Shown: positions 17,748 to 26,440 of the stretch, piece after piece
Layout: each line of letters begins with the position of its first letter
Numbering within the stretch: position 1 is the first letter of the stretch
NCBI GenBank assembly: GCA_965223825.1
Contig: OZ245018.1
Span: 682,001-746,000 of the forward strand
Reading direction: 5' to 3'
Length of the DNA: 64,000 nt
DNA from: CAJXQU01 sp965223825
GTDB lineage: Bacteria; Pseudomonadota; Gammaproteobacteria; CAJXQU01
Translations under genes and position numbers: made by a program
Notes under the pieces: generated by a model
The model's input: only the letters and a program-made list of their open reading frames with translations
Databases searched by the model: none
What the model was told of the DNA's origin: nothing

Positions 17748-18647
17748 TTAACTTATCTTAGGCACACCAACCGCATCTTCATGAATGATAATTTCCGCAT
17801 TCGGTAGGAGTTCAAGGATACTTTCCTGAACTTCTGCTGAGACGTTGTGTGCGGCGTAAAGCGTTAAACCTGCATCCATTTCTAAATGAAGTTGTACAAA
17901 AATATCCGGGCCAGATTGACGTGTGCGAAGATCATGCAGATCGACAACTTGCGGATGTCGTAATGCAATTTCCTTAATTTGTGCGCGTATCTCATCAGAT
18001 ATTTCGTGATCCATTAAGTGATCGATGGATTGTCTAATGATCCACCATGCGCTGAGCAAAATGTATCCTGCAATGCCCAAGCAGAGAATAGGATCAGCCA
18101 TCACCCACCCGAATTGACTTGTTAGTAATAATGCCAGGATCACCGAGGCATTAACCATTAAATCCCCTTTGTAATGCAATGCGTCGGCTGAAATTGCGAC
18201 GGAATTGGTCTGCTGTATAACGCGTTTCTGAAATGCGACTAAACAAAGTGTCGTCACGATCGAAATTAACATCACCGTAATACCGATCCAAGAATAATTT
18301 ACTGTGTGGGGTGTCATCAAACGCCCTGTCGCTTCAAATAAGAGAAAGAGTGCAGATCCACCAATAAACGCAGCTTGTCCAAGTCCCGCAAGTGCTTCGG
18401 CCTTACCGTGGCCGAACCGATGTTCTTTGTCAGCAGGGGTGAGAGCTTGGCGTATAGCAAACAGATTCAGTAAAGACGCGCCTGCATCGAGGAAGGAATC
18501 CACAAGTGTTGCCAGTAAAGAGATCGAGTTAGTTAGTAGAAACGCGGTGAGTTTAATCAGAATAAGAAAGCAGGCAACAGCAACGGATGCGTATGTTGCA
18601 TGGCGAAGAAGTTGAGAGTTGGGAGTGGCTGATTTTTCATTATCCAT
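17748..18647 (-). CDS. fieF: Cation diffusion facilitator family transporter (FieF type)
   Basis: 299-aa CDF antiporter that exports divalent metals (Fe2+/Zn2+) using the proton gradient. Six membrane segments span about residues 15-205. The metal site is formed by DSFLDAGASLLN (D-x3-D) in TM2 and SADALHYKGDLMVN (H-x3-D) in TM5; E. coli FieF has DxxxD in TM2 like this protein. A cytoplasmic C-terminal domain (ADPILC ... HEDAVG) follows. Zinc efflux here would complement znuACB uptake nearby, but specificity is inferred. Confidence 0.9.
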   Translation of the reverse strand: MDNEKSATPNSQLLRHATYASVAVACFLILIKLTAFLLTNSISLLATLVDSFLDAGASLLNLFAIRQALTPADKEHRFGHGKAEALAGLGQAAFIGGSALFLLFEATGRLMTPHTVNYSWIGITVMLISIVTTLCLVAFQKRVIQQTNSVAISADALHYKGDLMVNASVILALLLTSQFGWVMADPILCLGIAGYILLSAWWIIRQSIDHLMDHEISDEIRAQIKEIALRHPQVVDLHDLRTRQSGPDIFVQLHLEMDAGLTLYAAHNVSAEVQESILELLPNAEIIIHEDAVGVPKIS

Positions 18648-18689
18648 GACCCAAGATTATGGCATAGATACAAAATGGAGGAAGGCGTT

Positions 18690-18722
18690 TTGAAAGACCG
18701 GGATGAGGTTGACTCATCCCGG
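18690..18722 (-). terminator. Terminator after the secreted beta-propeller gene
   Basis: CCGGGATGAG (18698-18707) and CTCATCCCGG (18713-18722) form a perfect 10-bp stem with a 5-nt loop. On the minus strand it is followed by TCTTTCAAAA, a modest U-rich tail, so it ends transcription of the gene at 18741-20993 before fieF. Confidence 0.8.
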
Positions 18723-18740
18723 AATTTACAGGAAAAAAAC

Positions 18741-20993
18741 TTAACGAGGAATAATTTTCCAGTTCAGGTTACTGACTTTATCAACAAATTTTATGCTGGT
18801 AATGTTTTTACCATTCATGAAATAGATCCAGTTTTCACCGTGAACTTTATTTCTCCAAAGAATATCTGCTCGTTTGTTGTTGTTAAAGTCAGCAATGGCT
18901 GCGACTTCCCAACTTGTTCCAAGACTATTGATTGGTAGACTGCTCACAATGGTTGATCCGTTCATGGTATAGAGCCAGTTAGAGCCAGTAGTTTTATTTC
19001 TCCAAAGAATGTCGGCCATACCATCTCGGTTGAAATCAGCAGCACCTTGAACTTCCCAGTCTGTGTTTGTCACTTCATTAATTCTTGTACTGGTTGCAAT
19101 ACTGCGTCCGTTCATCAGGTACATCCAGTTCAAGCCATCAACAACGTTTCGCCAGAGGATGTCATCTCTACCGTCTGCGTTGAAATCAGCAACATCTTGA
19201 ATAAACCAATCTTGGTTGATAACCACATCAATTTTTAAACTAGAGGCTATAGAGACGCCATTCATCAGGTATGTCCAGTTCAAGCCTGTACCAACATTTC
19301 GCCAAATGATGTCGTCTTTACCATCGGCGTTTAAATCACCAATGCCAGCAACTTGCCAATTTGAATCAATGACGGCGTTGACTCTAGAACTTGTTTTGAT
19401 TTTGTTACCGTCCATCAAATACATCCAGTTCAGGCCTGCAGCATTTCGCCAGAGAATATCGCTTTTTGTGTCGCCATCAAAGTCACCGATACCAACAATT
19501 TTCCATGTCAGGTCAGCAACTTTGTTTATCTCAGCACTCAATGTTTTAAATTGACTATTCATTAAGTACATCCAGTTTTGGCCGGTGGCATCATTTCGCC
19601 AGACAATATCTGATGTACCATTACCGTTGAAGTCATTGTATTGAGCTCTATCCGCAAAATAGATGTCTTCAAGCTGTGGTGCCTGCGTATCATCCGCAAC
19701 AAGTGGGCTTTTTGATGAAAATACAGTGTAGCGCCCATCTGATGAGATTCGAGGTTTTTCACTTAGGCCAGGTCCGACAGTACCGGTTAAATCAGTACTA
19801 ATGCGAGTTGTAATATTTAACGTCGTATCACGTACGAAAATATCAATATCATTATTTGTATCTGACACGGTATCTAAGTTTGAGGCAGCACTTTCAAAAA
19901 CAATATATCGGCCGTCTGAGGATATGCCAGGGTGACCACTACGCGCATCACCAGCTGCGCCAGCAGGAGTCCGACTAATCAGTGAGAAAGCTTTGTTAGA
20001 GGTGTTGTAGAGAAAAAGATCTTGCGTCCCATTAGTATCTTGGTTTGATACCAGATCAACTCGAAAACTTTCGAAGGCGATATATTTGCCGTCAGAGCTG
20101 ATCACAGGTTGCTGACTGTCATTAAATCCCGCTGCTGCATTTGAGCCAGATGTAACGGCTTGTGTAATACCGGTGTTCATATCGCGATAGAAAACGTCAG
20201 TAATCAGATCGGCGGTTCCACCAATGTTTGATGCATCACTCGCAAAAGCAATATAACGGCCATTATCTGAAACTGATGCCTCTTCACTGCCTGCGTTACC
20301 TTTGGTGCCATTTGTGTTGACACTTACAAGGACGGTTGTGTTGGTTACTGTATCGAAGCGAAAGATATCCGAGATTGTGTCGGTGTCCGTTGTTGTAATA
20401 TTGGAAGAGAGGCTTTCGTAAACAATATATCGCCCGTCTGCTGAAATTACAGGTTTAGTGCTGATATTATTTGCTGCTGAGCCGGAAGCTGTTCCGCCGA
20501 TAGTTGTTATCAACTTTGTCGTATTTGTTGATGTATCACGCAAAAATATTTGTTTTGGTTGAATTGTAAAACCTGGATTGTCCGGATCAGCAACTGGGCC
20601 AGGGTAAGTGTCAGCCGTTAAGTTAGTGGCACGACTTGAAAACACAATATAACGACCATTATCGGAGATATCTGAAAACTCGCTTAATCCATTGGCTTGA
20701 GTACCGGATGAAGACACGCTGACCCGTGTTGTAGTTTTAAAGACCCGATCATAATGGAAAATATCGTTGATTCCATTTGTGTCGCCTGCTACCAAATCAC
20801 CGGCATTACTCTCAAATGAAATAAATCGGCCGTCTGCAGATACTGCGGGTTGAATGCTATCGCCGTTAGGGTTTGGGTTAACGCCAACGACAGTATCGAT
20901 ACTAGCGCGTTCAATTGGTGCGGTTGCATAAGACTGAAACACTGGAAATACAGCGAGTATCATTGATAAGCAGGTCGTCTTTTTGAAATTCAT
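18741..20993 (-). CDS. Secreted TolB/WD40-like and FG-GAP (VCBS) repeat protein
   Basis: 750 aa with a Sec signal peptide (MNFKKTTCLSMILAVF..., cleavage near SYA-TA). Residues ~45-430 are seven or eight TolB/PD40-type beta-propeller repeats built on PAVSADGRFISFES and SDNGRYIVFSS. Residues ~435-750 are about seven ~46-residue FG-GAP/VCBS-like repeats with the core DFNGNGTSDIVWRN, each with a D-x-[DN]-x-[DN]G calcium-binding loop followed by NWMYLMNG. No membrane anchor or PEP-CTERM tail is seen, so it is predicted periplasmic or exported. The function is unknown; Ca2+-binding adhesion or matrix roles are possible. It stands alone with its own terminator. Confidence 0.85.
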   Translation of the reverse strand: MNFKKTTCLSMILAVFPVFQSYATAPIERASIDTVVGVNPNPNGDSIQPAVSADGRFISFESNAGDLVAGDTNGINDIFHYDRVFKTTTRVSVSSSGTQANGLSEFSDISDNGRYIVFSSRATNLTADTYPGPVADPDNPGFTIQPKQIFLRDTSTNTTKLITTIGGTASGSAANNISTKPVISADGRYIVYESLSSNITTTDTDTISDIFRFDTVTNTTVLVSVNTNGTKGNAGSEEASVSDNGRYIAFASDASNIGGTADLITDVFYRDMNTGITQAVTSGSNAAAGFNDSQQPVISSDGKYIAFESFRVDLVSNQDTNGTQDLFLYNTSNKAFSLISRTPAGAAGDARSGHPGISSDGRYIVFESAASNLDTVSDTNNDIDIFVRDTTLNITTRISTDLTGTVGPGLSEKPRISSDGRYTVFSSKSPLVADDTQAPQLEDIYFADRAQYNDFNGNGTSDIVWRNDATGQNWMYLMNSQFKTLSAEINKVADLTWKIVGIGDFDGDTKSDILWRNAAGLNWMYLMDGNKIKTSSRVNAVIDSNWQVAGIGDLNADGKDDIIWRNVGTGLNWTYLMNGVSIASSLKIDVVINQDWFIQDVADFNADGRDDILWRNVVDGLNWMYLMNGRSIATSTRINEVTNTDWEVQGAADFNRDGMADILWRNKTTGSNWLYTMNGSTIVSSLPINSLGTSWEVAAIADFNNNKRADILWRNKVHGENWIYFMNGKNITSIKFVDKVSNLNWKIIPR

Positions 20994-21345
20994 ACTTCTC
21001 CATCCATTGCTGAAAATTGTTTTTAACTGTGGCTAATTCCTTGCCGAACAGGTGTGGTGGGCGTCCAAGTTGCCTAGCTTTGGTATACTATCGCGAACAC
21101 TTATAACAGGCATGTTATAAATTGTGTCGTTCAAGAATGATTTTCAATTAACTCAACAACTTGCGCGTGTTTTAGCCTTAAGGTGGCTTTGAACTAAATA
21201 TACGACATGAAGTTCATTTTAGATGTGCAAAATGTGATGTTTGCAACATAAAGTTATAGTTTAAGAATAAGGTGATTAAGTCTTGATTAAGAATTCAACC
21301 GTTAACGTAGCGGATTGATTAATTGCCTTTAATTAGGAGAGGCTA
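20994..21345. other. 352-bp intergenic region between two divergent genes
   Basis: No gene is supported here. It holds the divergent promoters of the beta-propeller gene (minus; GGAGAAGT before its ATG) and the DUF1318 gene (plus; TTAGGAGAGGCTA before its ATG), and an operator-like palindrome at 21101-21120. The DNA is AT-rich and lacks GATC, unlike the coding DNA around it. Confidence 0.7.
21101..21120. promoter_or_regulatory. Operator-like perfect inverted repeat
   Basis: TTATAACA-GGCA-TGTTATAA: 8-bp exact arms with a 4-bp spacer, about 110 bp before the start of the minus-strand beta-propeller gene and 225 bp before the DUF1318 gene. A dimeric repressor such as a TetR or GntR type would fit the spacing; the protein is not identifiable. 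Confidence 0.45.
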
Positions 21346-21969
21346 ATGAGAACAAGTAAGCACATTTCGTTGATTGGATTATGTATGCTCGTGGCTGCAT
21401 GCGTAACTGTGAATGTTTATTTTCCAGCGGCGGCGGCAGAGAAGGCAGTAGATCGTTTTGTGAAAGATGTCTATGGTGAGACCGAGACGCCATCAGTTGA
21501 AGAAACACCTGAACAAACGCCTGCCGAAGACTCTGTTCCGACATCGGGTTTGCGGTCAGATGTTACGGGCGACATTGCCAGCCAAATCTTGGGTTTTGTC
21601 GTGCCTGCAGCAATGGCTGCTCAACCTAATATTGATGTGGCGACACCCGCGATCAATAAGCTAAAAGGTGCGATGACCCAACGACATAGCCAGCTATTAC
21701 CTTATTACGCTAGTGGGGCGGTAGGATTAACCAGTAACGCGTTACTGGTTGTGCGTGATGATAAAGCCGTTTCGATTAAAGAACGCAACCGCGTCAAGCA
21801 GCTTGTTGCAGAGGAGAACCGTGATCGCAACCAGCTTTATCAAGAGATTGGGGTTGCCAATAAGCATCCTGAATGGGAAGGTCAAATCCGCGATCTCTTT
21901 GCGCAACGTTGGATCGCGAACGCTCCGAGTGGTTGGTGGTACGACAATGGCGGTTGGAAACAAAAATAA
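21346..21969 (+). CDS. DUF1318 (YdbL-like) lipoprotein
   Basis: 207 aa. The signal peptide ends LVAAC (Cys19), followed by the family hallmark VTVNVYFPAAAAEKAVDRF. The C-terminal half has DDKAVSIKERNRVKQLVAEE and EENRDRNQLYQEIG, matching the DUF1318/YdbL domain; between them lies a Pro/Glu/Thr-rich linker (residues ~48-65). The ~108-aa E. coli YdbL is shorter. In E. coli YdbL is linked to YnbE and YdbH, which act in outer-membrane lipid transport; those partners are not next to this gene. A strong Shine-Dalgarno AGGAGAGG precedes the start. Confidence 0.86.
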   Translation: MRTSKHISLIGLCMLVAACVTVNVYFPAAAAEKAVDRFVKDVYGETETPSVEETPEQTPAEDSVPTSGLRSDVTGDIASQILGFVVPAAMAAQPNIDVATPAINKLKGAMTQRHSQLLPYYASGAVGLTSNALLVVRDDKAVSIKERNRVKQLVAEENRDRNQLYQEIGVANKHPEWEGQIRDLFAQRWIANAPSGWWYDNGGWKQK

Positions 21970-21990
21970 GGCAAAATGATAACCCTGAAA

Positions 21991-22026
21991 AGACGGTATA
22001 GCGGCCATGCTATGCCGTCTTTTTTT
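21991..22026 (+). terminator. Terminator after the DUF1318 gene
   Basis: AGACGGTATAGC pairs with GCTATGCCGTCT (one G-U pair) around a short GGCCAT loop, followed by TTTTTTT (22020-22026). Strong Rho-independent signal separating this gene from rlmD. Confidence 0.9.
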
Positions 22027-22098
22027 ATGTCGCAAAAAAACAATATGCAAGATCATTTATTACGCCAAGTAATAACAGTATGAGAAAAATCAGAAATT

Positions 22099-23433
22099 AT
22101 GGCTAGAAGAAGAAAAAGAGTTTCACGTGAACCGATTGAATTGCAGGTTGAGTCGTTATCGCATGAAGGAAGAGGGATCGCGACAAATGACGGGAAAGTC
22201 GTGTTTATCGATAATGCTCTGCCCGGTGAGAAAGTTGTTTTCCAACGGAGTAATTCACGTCGCAAATTCGATGAAGGCATGGCCATTGAGATTTTAACGC
22301 CGTCTGCCGATCGCGTGACGCCACCATGTGCTTATTTTGAAATTTGCGGCGGTTGCTCGTTGCAGCACATGAGTTCTGATGATCAAGTCGCCCATAAGCA
22401 AGCTGTATTGTTAGAGCTATTGACCCATTCCGGTGATATATCACCCGATGAAGTGTTGCCGCCATTGCGATCGCCCGAGACAGGTTATCGTCGTAAGGCG
22501 CGTTTGGGTGTGAAATTTGTGCCGAAAAAGGGTGGCGTGCTGGTGGGGTTTCGTGAAAAAGCCAGCCCGTATTTAGCCGATATTCAACACTGTGAAGTGC
22601 TTGATCCACGGATCGGCCATCGTTTGACAGACCTAAGGGAGCTTGTTGGTCAATTGAGTGTTAAAGATCGCTTGCCGCAAATTGAAGTTGCGATCAGTGA
22701 CGAGTCTATAGCTTTGGTTTTCCGTCACCTTGATCCGTTAACGGAAGACGATCACCAAGTATTGATCCGTTTCGGTGAGAAAAACGACATCGTGATCTAT
22801 TTGCAACCGAAAGGCCCAGATACCGTACATCAAATTTCACCCGAACAACCGGCGGATTTGTTTTATCAAATCAGCGATGACGAGCCCACATTGCATTTTC
22901 TCCCATCTGATTTCACACAGGTAAATCCATTCATTAACCGCGATATGGTCGCGCGCGTGATGAATTTACTAACATTAGAAGAGACAGATCGTGTATTGGA
23001 TTTGTTTTGCGGTTTAGGAAATTTCACCTTGCCTTTAGCCAAACGGGTGAATTATGTGCTCGGCGTTGAAGGTGAGGCGGGTTTAGTAAAACGCGCAAAT
23101 GAAAATGCACAAGTGAATGGGCTGGATAATGTGGAGTTTGTTTGTGCTGATCTCACGCAGATGGATCAATTACAACGTATTGAGCAGAGCGGTTTTAATA
23201 AGGTCCTACTGGACCCAGCACGCAGTGGCGCGCTCGATATTATTCAAGGAATGAGTTTTGCGGGCGTGGAAAAAGTGATTTATGTCTCCTGTAATCCGTC
23301 AACCTTAGCACGCGATGTTGAAGTGCTCGTGAAAGAAAAAGGTTTTCGTTTAAGTCAAGCTGGCGTGATGGACATGTTCCCGCACACATCGCATGTTGAA
23401 TCGATCGCTGTTTTTGAGCGTGGCAAACGTTAA
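22099..23433 (+). CDS. rlmD: 23S rRNA (uracil-1939-C5)-methyltransferase RlmD
   Basis: SAM-dependent methyltransferase with an Fe-S cluster. 444 aa. TRAM domain at residues ~15-75 (VESLSHEGRGIATNDGKVVF), the [4Fe-4S] cysteines in CAYFEICGGCSLQH near residues 76-89 plus a later Cys in IQHCEVL, the SAM motif VLDLFCGLGNFTLPLA, and the catalytic Cys and C-terminal motif VSCNPSTLARDVEVL. The next gene begins inside its 3' end, so rlmD heads an operon with the peptide-binding protein, L,D-transpeptidase and ROK kinase. Confidence 0.96.
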   Translation: MARRRKRVSREPIELQVESLSHEGRGIATNDGKVVFIDNALPGEKVVFQRSNSRRKFDEGMAIEILTPSADRVTPPCAYFEICGGCSLQHMSSDDQVAHKQAVLLELLTHSGDISPDEVLPPLRSPETGYRRKARLGVKFVPKKGGVLVGFREKASPYLADIQHCEVLDPRIGHRLTDLRELVGQLSVKDRLPQIEVAISDESIALVFRHLDPLTEDDHQVLIRFGEKNDIVIYLQPKGPDTVHQISPEQPADLFYQISDDEPTLHFLPSDFTQVNPFINRDMVARVMNLLTLEETDRVLDLFCGLGNFTLPLAKRVNYVLGVEGEAGLVKRANENAQVNGLDNVEFVCADLTQMDQLQRIEQSGFNKVLLDPARSGALDIIQGMSFAGVEKVIYVSCNPSTLARDVEVLVKEKGFRLSQAGVMDMFPHTSHVESIAVFERGKR

Positions 23434-24910
23434 CACCCTCCGTATTTTCTTTTTTATCTTCATGCTGACAGGGTGTTCTGCGCAGGAGGATGAGAGTATT
23501 CGTTTCGGGGTCTCTACGTCACCCGTCACGCTTGATCCACGATTCGCAACCGACGCTGTTTCTGATCGTATCGTTAGTCTGATCTATACCCGCCTCGTTG
23601 ATTTTGATGAACACGATCATCCGCGAGGATTGTCAGCTAATTGGAAATTGATTACCCCGACGCATTATCGGTTTCGGTTACGTGATCAATTCCGACGTTT
23701 TCATGATGGTTCGCGTTTGCAGGCGGCAGATGTTGTCGCAACGTACCAGTCAGTTCTTAATGTTAAAACGGCTTCGCCGCATCGTAGTTCGTTGATGAAT
23801 ATCGATTCGATTTTAGCTGTGGATGATGAAACGATCGATTTTCATTTGAAACAAGCTGATCCCCTTTTTCCTGGTCGTTTAGTGTTGGGTATTTTACCCA
23901 AAGGGCTGTTAGAGCAAGCCCATCCTTTTAATACAGAGCCTCTCGGTAGCGGGCCATTCAAACTGCTGGCATGGCCAAGTCCGGGTAAATTACAGCTACA
24001 GCGATTACATGATGGGCAGGTGGTTTCATTCGTTACAGTAAAAGATCCAACAGTGCGTGCTTTAAAACTCGTACGCGGTGAGTTGGATTTATTTCAGGGC
24101 GAGATCCCTTATGATTTACTACCTTGGCTGGCGGATCAAAAACAGGTTGAAGTTCTGCAAACAAGTGGCAGTACGTTTTCCTATTTGGGTTTCAATTTAA
24201 CGGATCCTATTTTAAAAAATGCGGATGTCCGCCGCGCCATAGCGATGGCGATTGATCGTGATCAGATTATTGAATTTGTTTTCCGAAATGCGGCAAGACC
24301 TGCGAATGGACTTTTTCCACCCGAACATTGGGTAGGCTCAGTTGAAGGAGGTGTAAATTATGATCCTTTGCAGTCTCGACAATTGTTGAAAGGGCTAGGA
24401 ATTGATCAAGCATCACCCTTGCGGTTGGTGTATAAAACGTCGAGTAATCCTTTTCGCGTAAAACTAGCGACGATCATCCAAGCGCAACTACGTGAGGTTG
24501 GCGTTGAGTTGTCGATCCAAAGTCTGGATTGGGGCACCTTTTACGCAGATATTAAAGCAGGCCGGTTTCAAATGTATTCTTTATCGTGGGTGGGGCTGAA
24601 ATTACCCGACGCCTTTCGTTATATTTTTCATAGCGATTCGGTGCCGCCCGCAGGCGCCAATCGTGGATTATTAAATGATACGCAGCTTGATCAGATGATC
24701 GTAGTGGCAGAAAAAGTGCCAGGTGTGTCGAAACAGACACAAGCATATCAGGCCATTCAAGCGAGGTTGTTGCAAACGTTACCGGTGATACCGCTTTGGT
24801 ATGAAGATGTGGTGCTGATCAGCCGCGCGTCGACCCGCCATTACACGCTATTGCAGGATGGCAGTTATGCTGGCTTAGTGAAGATTCAGAGAGTGAAGAA
24901 TGCAGATTGA
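23393..24910 (+). CDS. Peptide-type ABC transporter substrate-binding lipoprotein (SBP_bac_5)
   Basis: About 500 aa, family 5 extracellular solute-binding protein. Motifs include SPVTLDPRFATDAVSDRIV at the N-terminus and LNFNLTDP-like FSYLGFNLTDPILKNADVRR in the hinge region. A signal peptide ends MLTGC, a lipobox. The ATG at 23393 overlaps rlmD by 41 bp; a GTG at 23420 (14-bp overlap) also fits and gives a tidier signal peptide. No permease or ATPase genes are nearby, so it may feed a transporter encoded elsewhere. Murein-peptide binding, as for MppA, is an inference from the neighbouring L,D-transpeptidase and ROK kinase. Confidence 0.88.
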   Translation: MLNRSLFLSVANVNTLRIFFFIFMLTGCSAQEDESIRFGVSTSPVTLDPRFATDAVSDRIVSLIYTRLVDFDEHDHPRGLSANWKLITPTHYRFRLRDQFRRFHDGSRLQAADVVATYQSVLNVKTASPHRSSLMNIDSILAVDDETIDFHLKQADPLFPGRLVLGILPKGLLEQAHPFNTEPLGSGPFKLLAWPSPGKLQLQRLHDGQVVSFVTVKDPTVRALKLVRGELDLFQGEIPYDLLPWLADQKQVEVLQTSGSTFSYLGFNLTDPILKNADVRRAIAMAIDRDQIIEFVFRNAARPANGLFPPEHWVGSVEGGVNYDPLQSRQLLKGLGIDQASPLRLVYKTSSNPFRVKLATIIQAQLREVGVELSIQSLDWGTFYADIKAGRFQMYSLSWVGLKLPDAFRYIFHSDSVPPAGANRGLLNDTQLDQMIVVAEKVPGVSKQTQAYQAIQARLLQTLPVIPLWYEDVVLISRASTRHYTLLQDGSYAGLVKIQRVKNAD

Positions 24911-25385
24911 AATCAGTATTTCGGAACAGAAATTATATTTGAGTGACGTGAGCCAAAACGTGATCATGTATTCGGTTTCAACGGCGAAAAATGGTCCTGG
25001 CGAACAAAATGGAAGTGAATGTACGCCACGTGGTGAGCATGTGATCTGCGAAAAAATCGGCGATGGTGCCGTATCGAATACGGTTTTTGTCGGGCGCGTT
25101 GCAACCGGAGAAATTTATTCCCCGAGTATGCGGGAGACATTTCCTGATCGCGATTGGATCTTAACGCGAATTCTGTGGCTCGATGGGTGTGAACCAGGGC
25201 GAAACCAAGGTGAAAACGAGACAGGGTGTTGTGATACAAAGGCGCGCTATATTTATATTCATGGCTCACCCGATGATGTGGAAATGGGCAAGCCAGGATC
25301 GCATGGTTGTATTCGGATGCGTAACGCGGACATGATCGATTTGTTTGATCGCGTAACTGTGCATACGCGCGTGACCATTCGTTAG
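24900..25385 (+). CDS. L,D-transpeptidase (YkuD-domain), no visible signal peptide
   Basis: 161 aa consisting almost wholly of a YkuD domain. The active site is present: YIHGSPDDVEMGKPGSHGC (His, then S-H-G-C) followed by IRMRNADMIDLFDRV. In this family the cysteine forms an acyl-enzyme in L,D-transpeptidation or cleavage of peptidoglycan stems. The domain begins at residue 1 (MQIEISISEQKLYL) with no signal peptide, unlike most periplasmic YkuD enzymes, so a cytoplasmic role such as in murein-peptide recycling is possible. It overlaps the substrate-binding protein gene by 11 bp. Confidence 0.9.
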   Translation: MQIEISISEQKLYLSDVSQNVIMYSVSTAKNGPGEQNGSECTPRGEHVICEKIGDGAVSNTVFVGRVATGEIYSPSMRETFPDRDWILTRILWLDGCEPGRNQGENETGCCDTKARYIYIHGSPDDVEMGKPGSHGCIRMRNADMIDLFDRVTVHTRVTIR

Positions 25386-25410
25386 AAATATTTAAAAGCA
25401 GATCGCAACG

Positions 25411-26331
25411 ATGAACAATTCAACAGAGCAAGTTCGCATTGGAATTGATCTCGGTGGTACGAAAATCGAACTAATCGCGTTGGATCACTTGGGCCAAACA
25501 CTTCAGCGTACACGCGTTCCAACACCTGTCGGAAACTATCGCGGCACGGTCGAGACAATCAGACAGCTTGTGAGTGAATTCGAAGCCACTTTGGATCAGC
25601 AAGCCACTGTCGGTATCGGTATGCCGGGAGCACTTTCCCGAATGACAGGGCGCGTCAAAAATTCCAATTCTATTTGTTTGAATGGTCAGCCATTTAAAGA
25701 GGATCTGGAATTCGCCCTTAAACGACAAATTCAAATTGAAAATGATGCAAATTGTCTCGCACTTTCTGAGGCTGTAGATGGCGCCGCAGCGGGGATGGGT
25801 GTGGTGTTTGCTGTGATTCTCGGTACCGGCGTTGGTGGTGGGATAGTTGTGGATAAAAAATGTTTGTCCGGACCAAACGCGATCGCTGGGGAGTGGGGAC
25901 ATAACCCTTTACCGTGGCCGCTGGAGGAGGAGTTACAGAATGCAGCACAATGCTATTGCGGTAAGAAGGGATGCATTGAGACTTGGTTATCTGGCGCAGG
26001 TTTATCGCGAGAATTTCAACATCAGACTCACCAGCAACTAGAGGCCGTGGAGATCGCTAAGCTGATTGAGCGAAGTGACGAGGTAGCATTACAGGCATTT
26101 AACGTGTATTCACGGCGACTCGCGAAGAGTTTGGCCAGTGTGATCAATGTAATTGATCCTGATGTGATCGTACTCGGGGGTGGTTTATCGAACCTTTCTC
26201 TGCTTTATCAGTTTGTCCCTGAATTGTGGGGTGAGTACGTTTTTTCTGATCGTGTGGACACGGTTTTACGGCAGGCTGTGCACGATGACTCCAGTGGTGT
26301 CAGAGGTGCGGCGTGGTTAGGTGCGATTTGA
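25411..26331 (+). CDS. mak: ROK-family sugar kinase (Mak/fructokinase-like)
   Basis: 306-aa ROK kinase. N-terminal ATP motif IGIDLGGTKIELIALD, sugar-binding IENDANCLALSEA, and the ROK zinc motif CYCGKKGCIETWLSGAGL are all present. GEWGHNPLPWP matches E. coli Mak (manno/fructokinase) closely, but ROK members also phosphorylate N-acetylglucosamine, N-acetylmannosamine or glucose. It starts 25 bp after the L,D-transpeptidase gene. A sugar from peptidoglycan turnover is a contextual inference; substrate is not fixed by sequence. Confidence 0.88.
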   Translation: MNNSTEQVRIGIDLGGTKIELIALDHLGQTLQRTRVPTPVGNYRGTVETIRQLVSEFEATLDQQATVGIGMPGALSRMTGRVKNSNSICLNGQPFKEDLEFALKRQIQIENDANCLALSEAVDGAAAGMGVVFAVILGTGVGGGIVVDKKCLSGPNAIAGEWGHNPLPWPLEEELQNAAQCYCGKKGCIETWLSGAGLSREFQHQTHQQLEAVEIAKLIERSDEVALQAFNVYSRRLAKSLASVINVIDPDVIVLGGGLSNLSLLYQFVPELWGEYVFSDRVDTVLRQAVHDDSSGVRGAAWLGAI

Positions 26332-26391
26332 TGCCGAAAGAAGCGGTAATAAAAACTAAGATGATTGTAGTTCACAATACTTAACAAACGA

Positions 26392-26407
26392 TGTGAAGAT
26401 ATTCACA
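26392..26407. promoter_or_regulatory. Perfect CRP-type binding site
   Basis: TGTGA-AGATAT-TCACA exactly matches the CRP core TGTGA-N6-TCACA, and the flanking bases extend the symmetry (ATGTGAA/TTCACAT). Its centre (26399/26400) lies 41.5 bp before a predicted transcription start at 26441, the class II activator position, with a -10-like TAAACT at 26429-26434. Confidence 0.72.
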
Positions 26408-26440
26408 TACAGCGTTGCAATCCATGACTAAACTGAACTT

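Noticed and set aside
21225..21260. CRP-like half site TGTGATGTTTGCAACA upstream of the DUF1318 gene
   Set aside because: Only the first half matches TGTGA; the second half (CAACA) departs from TCACA.
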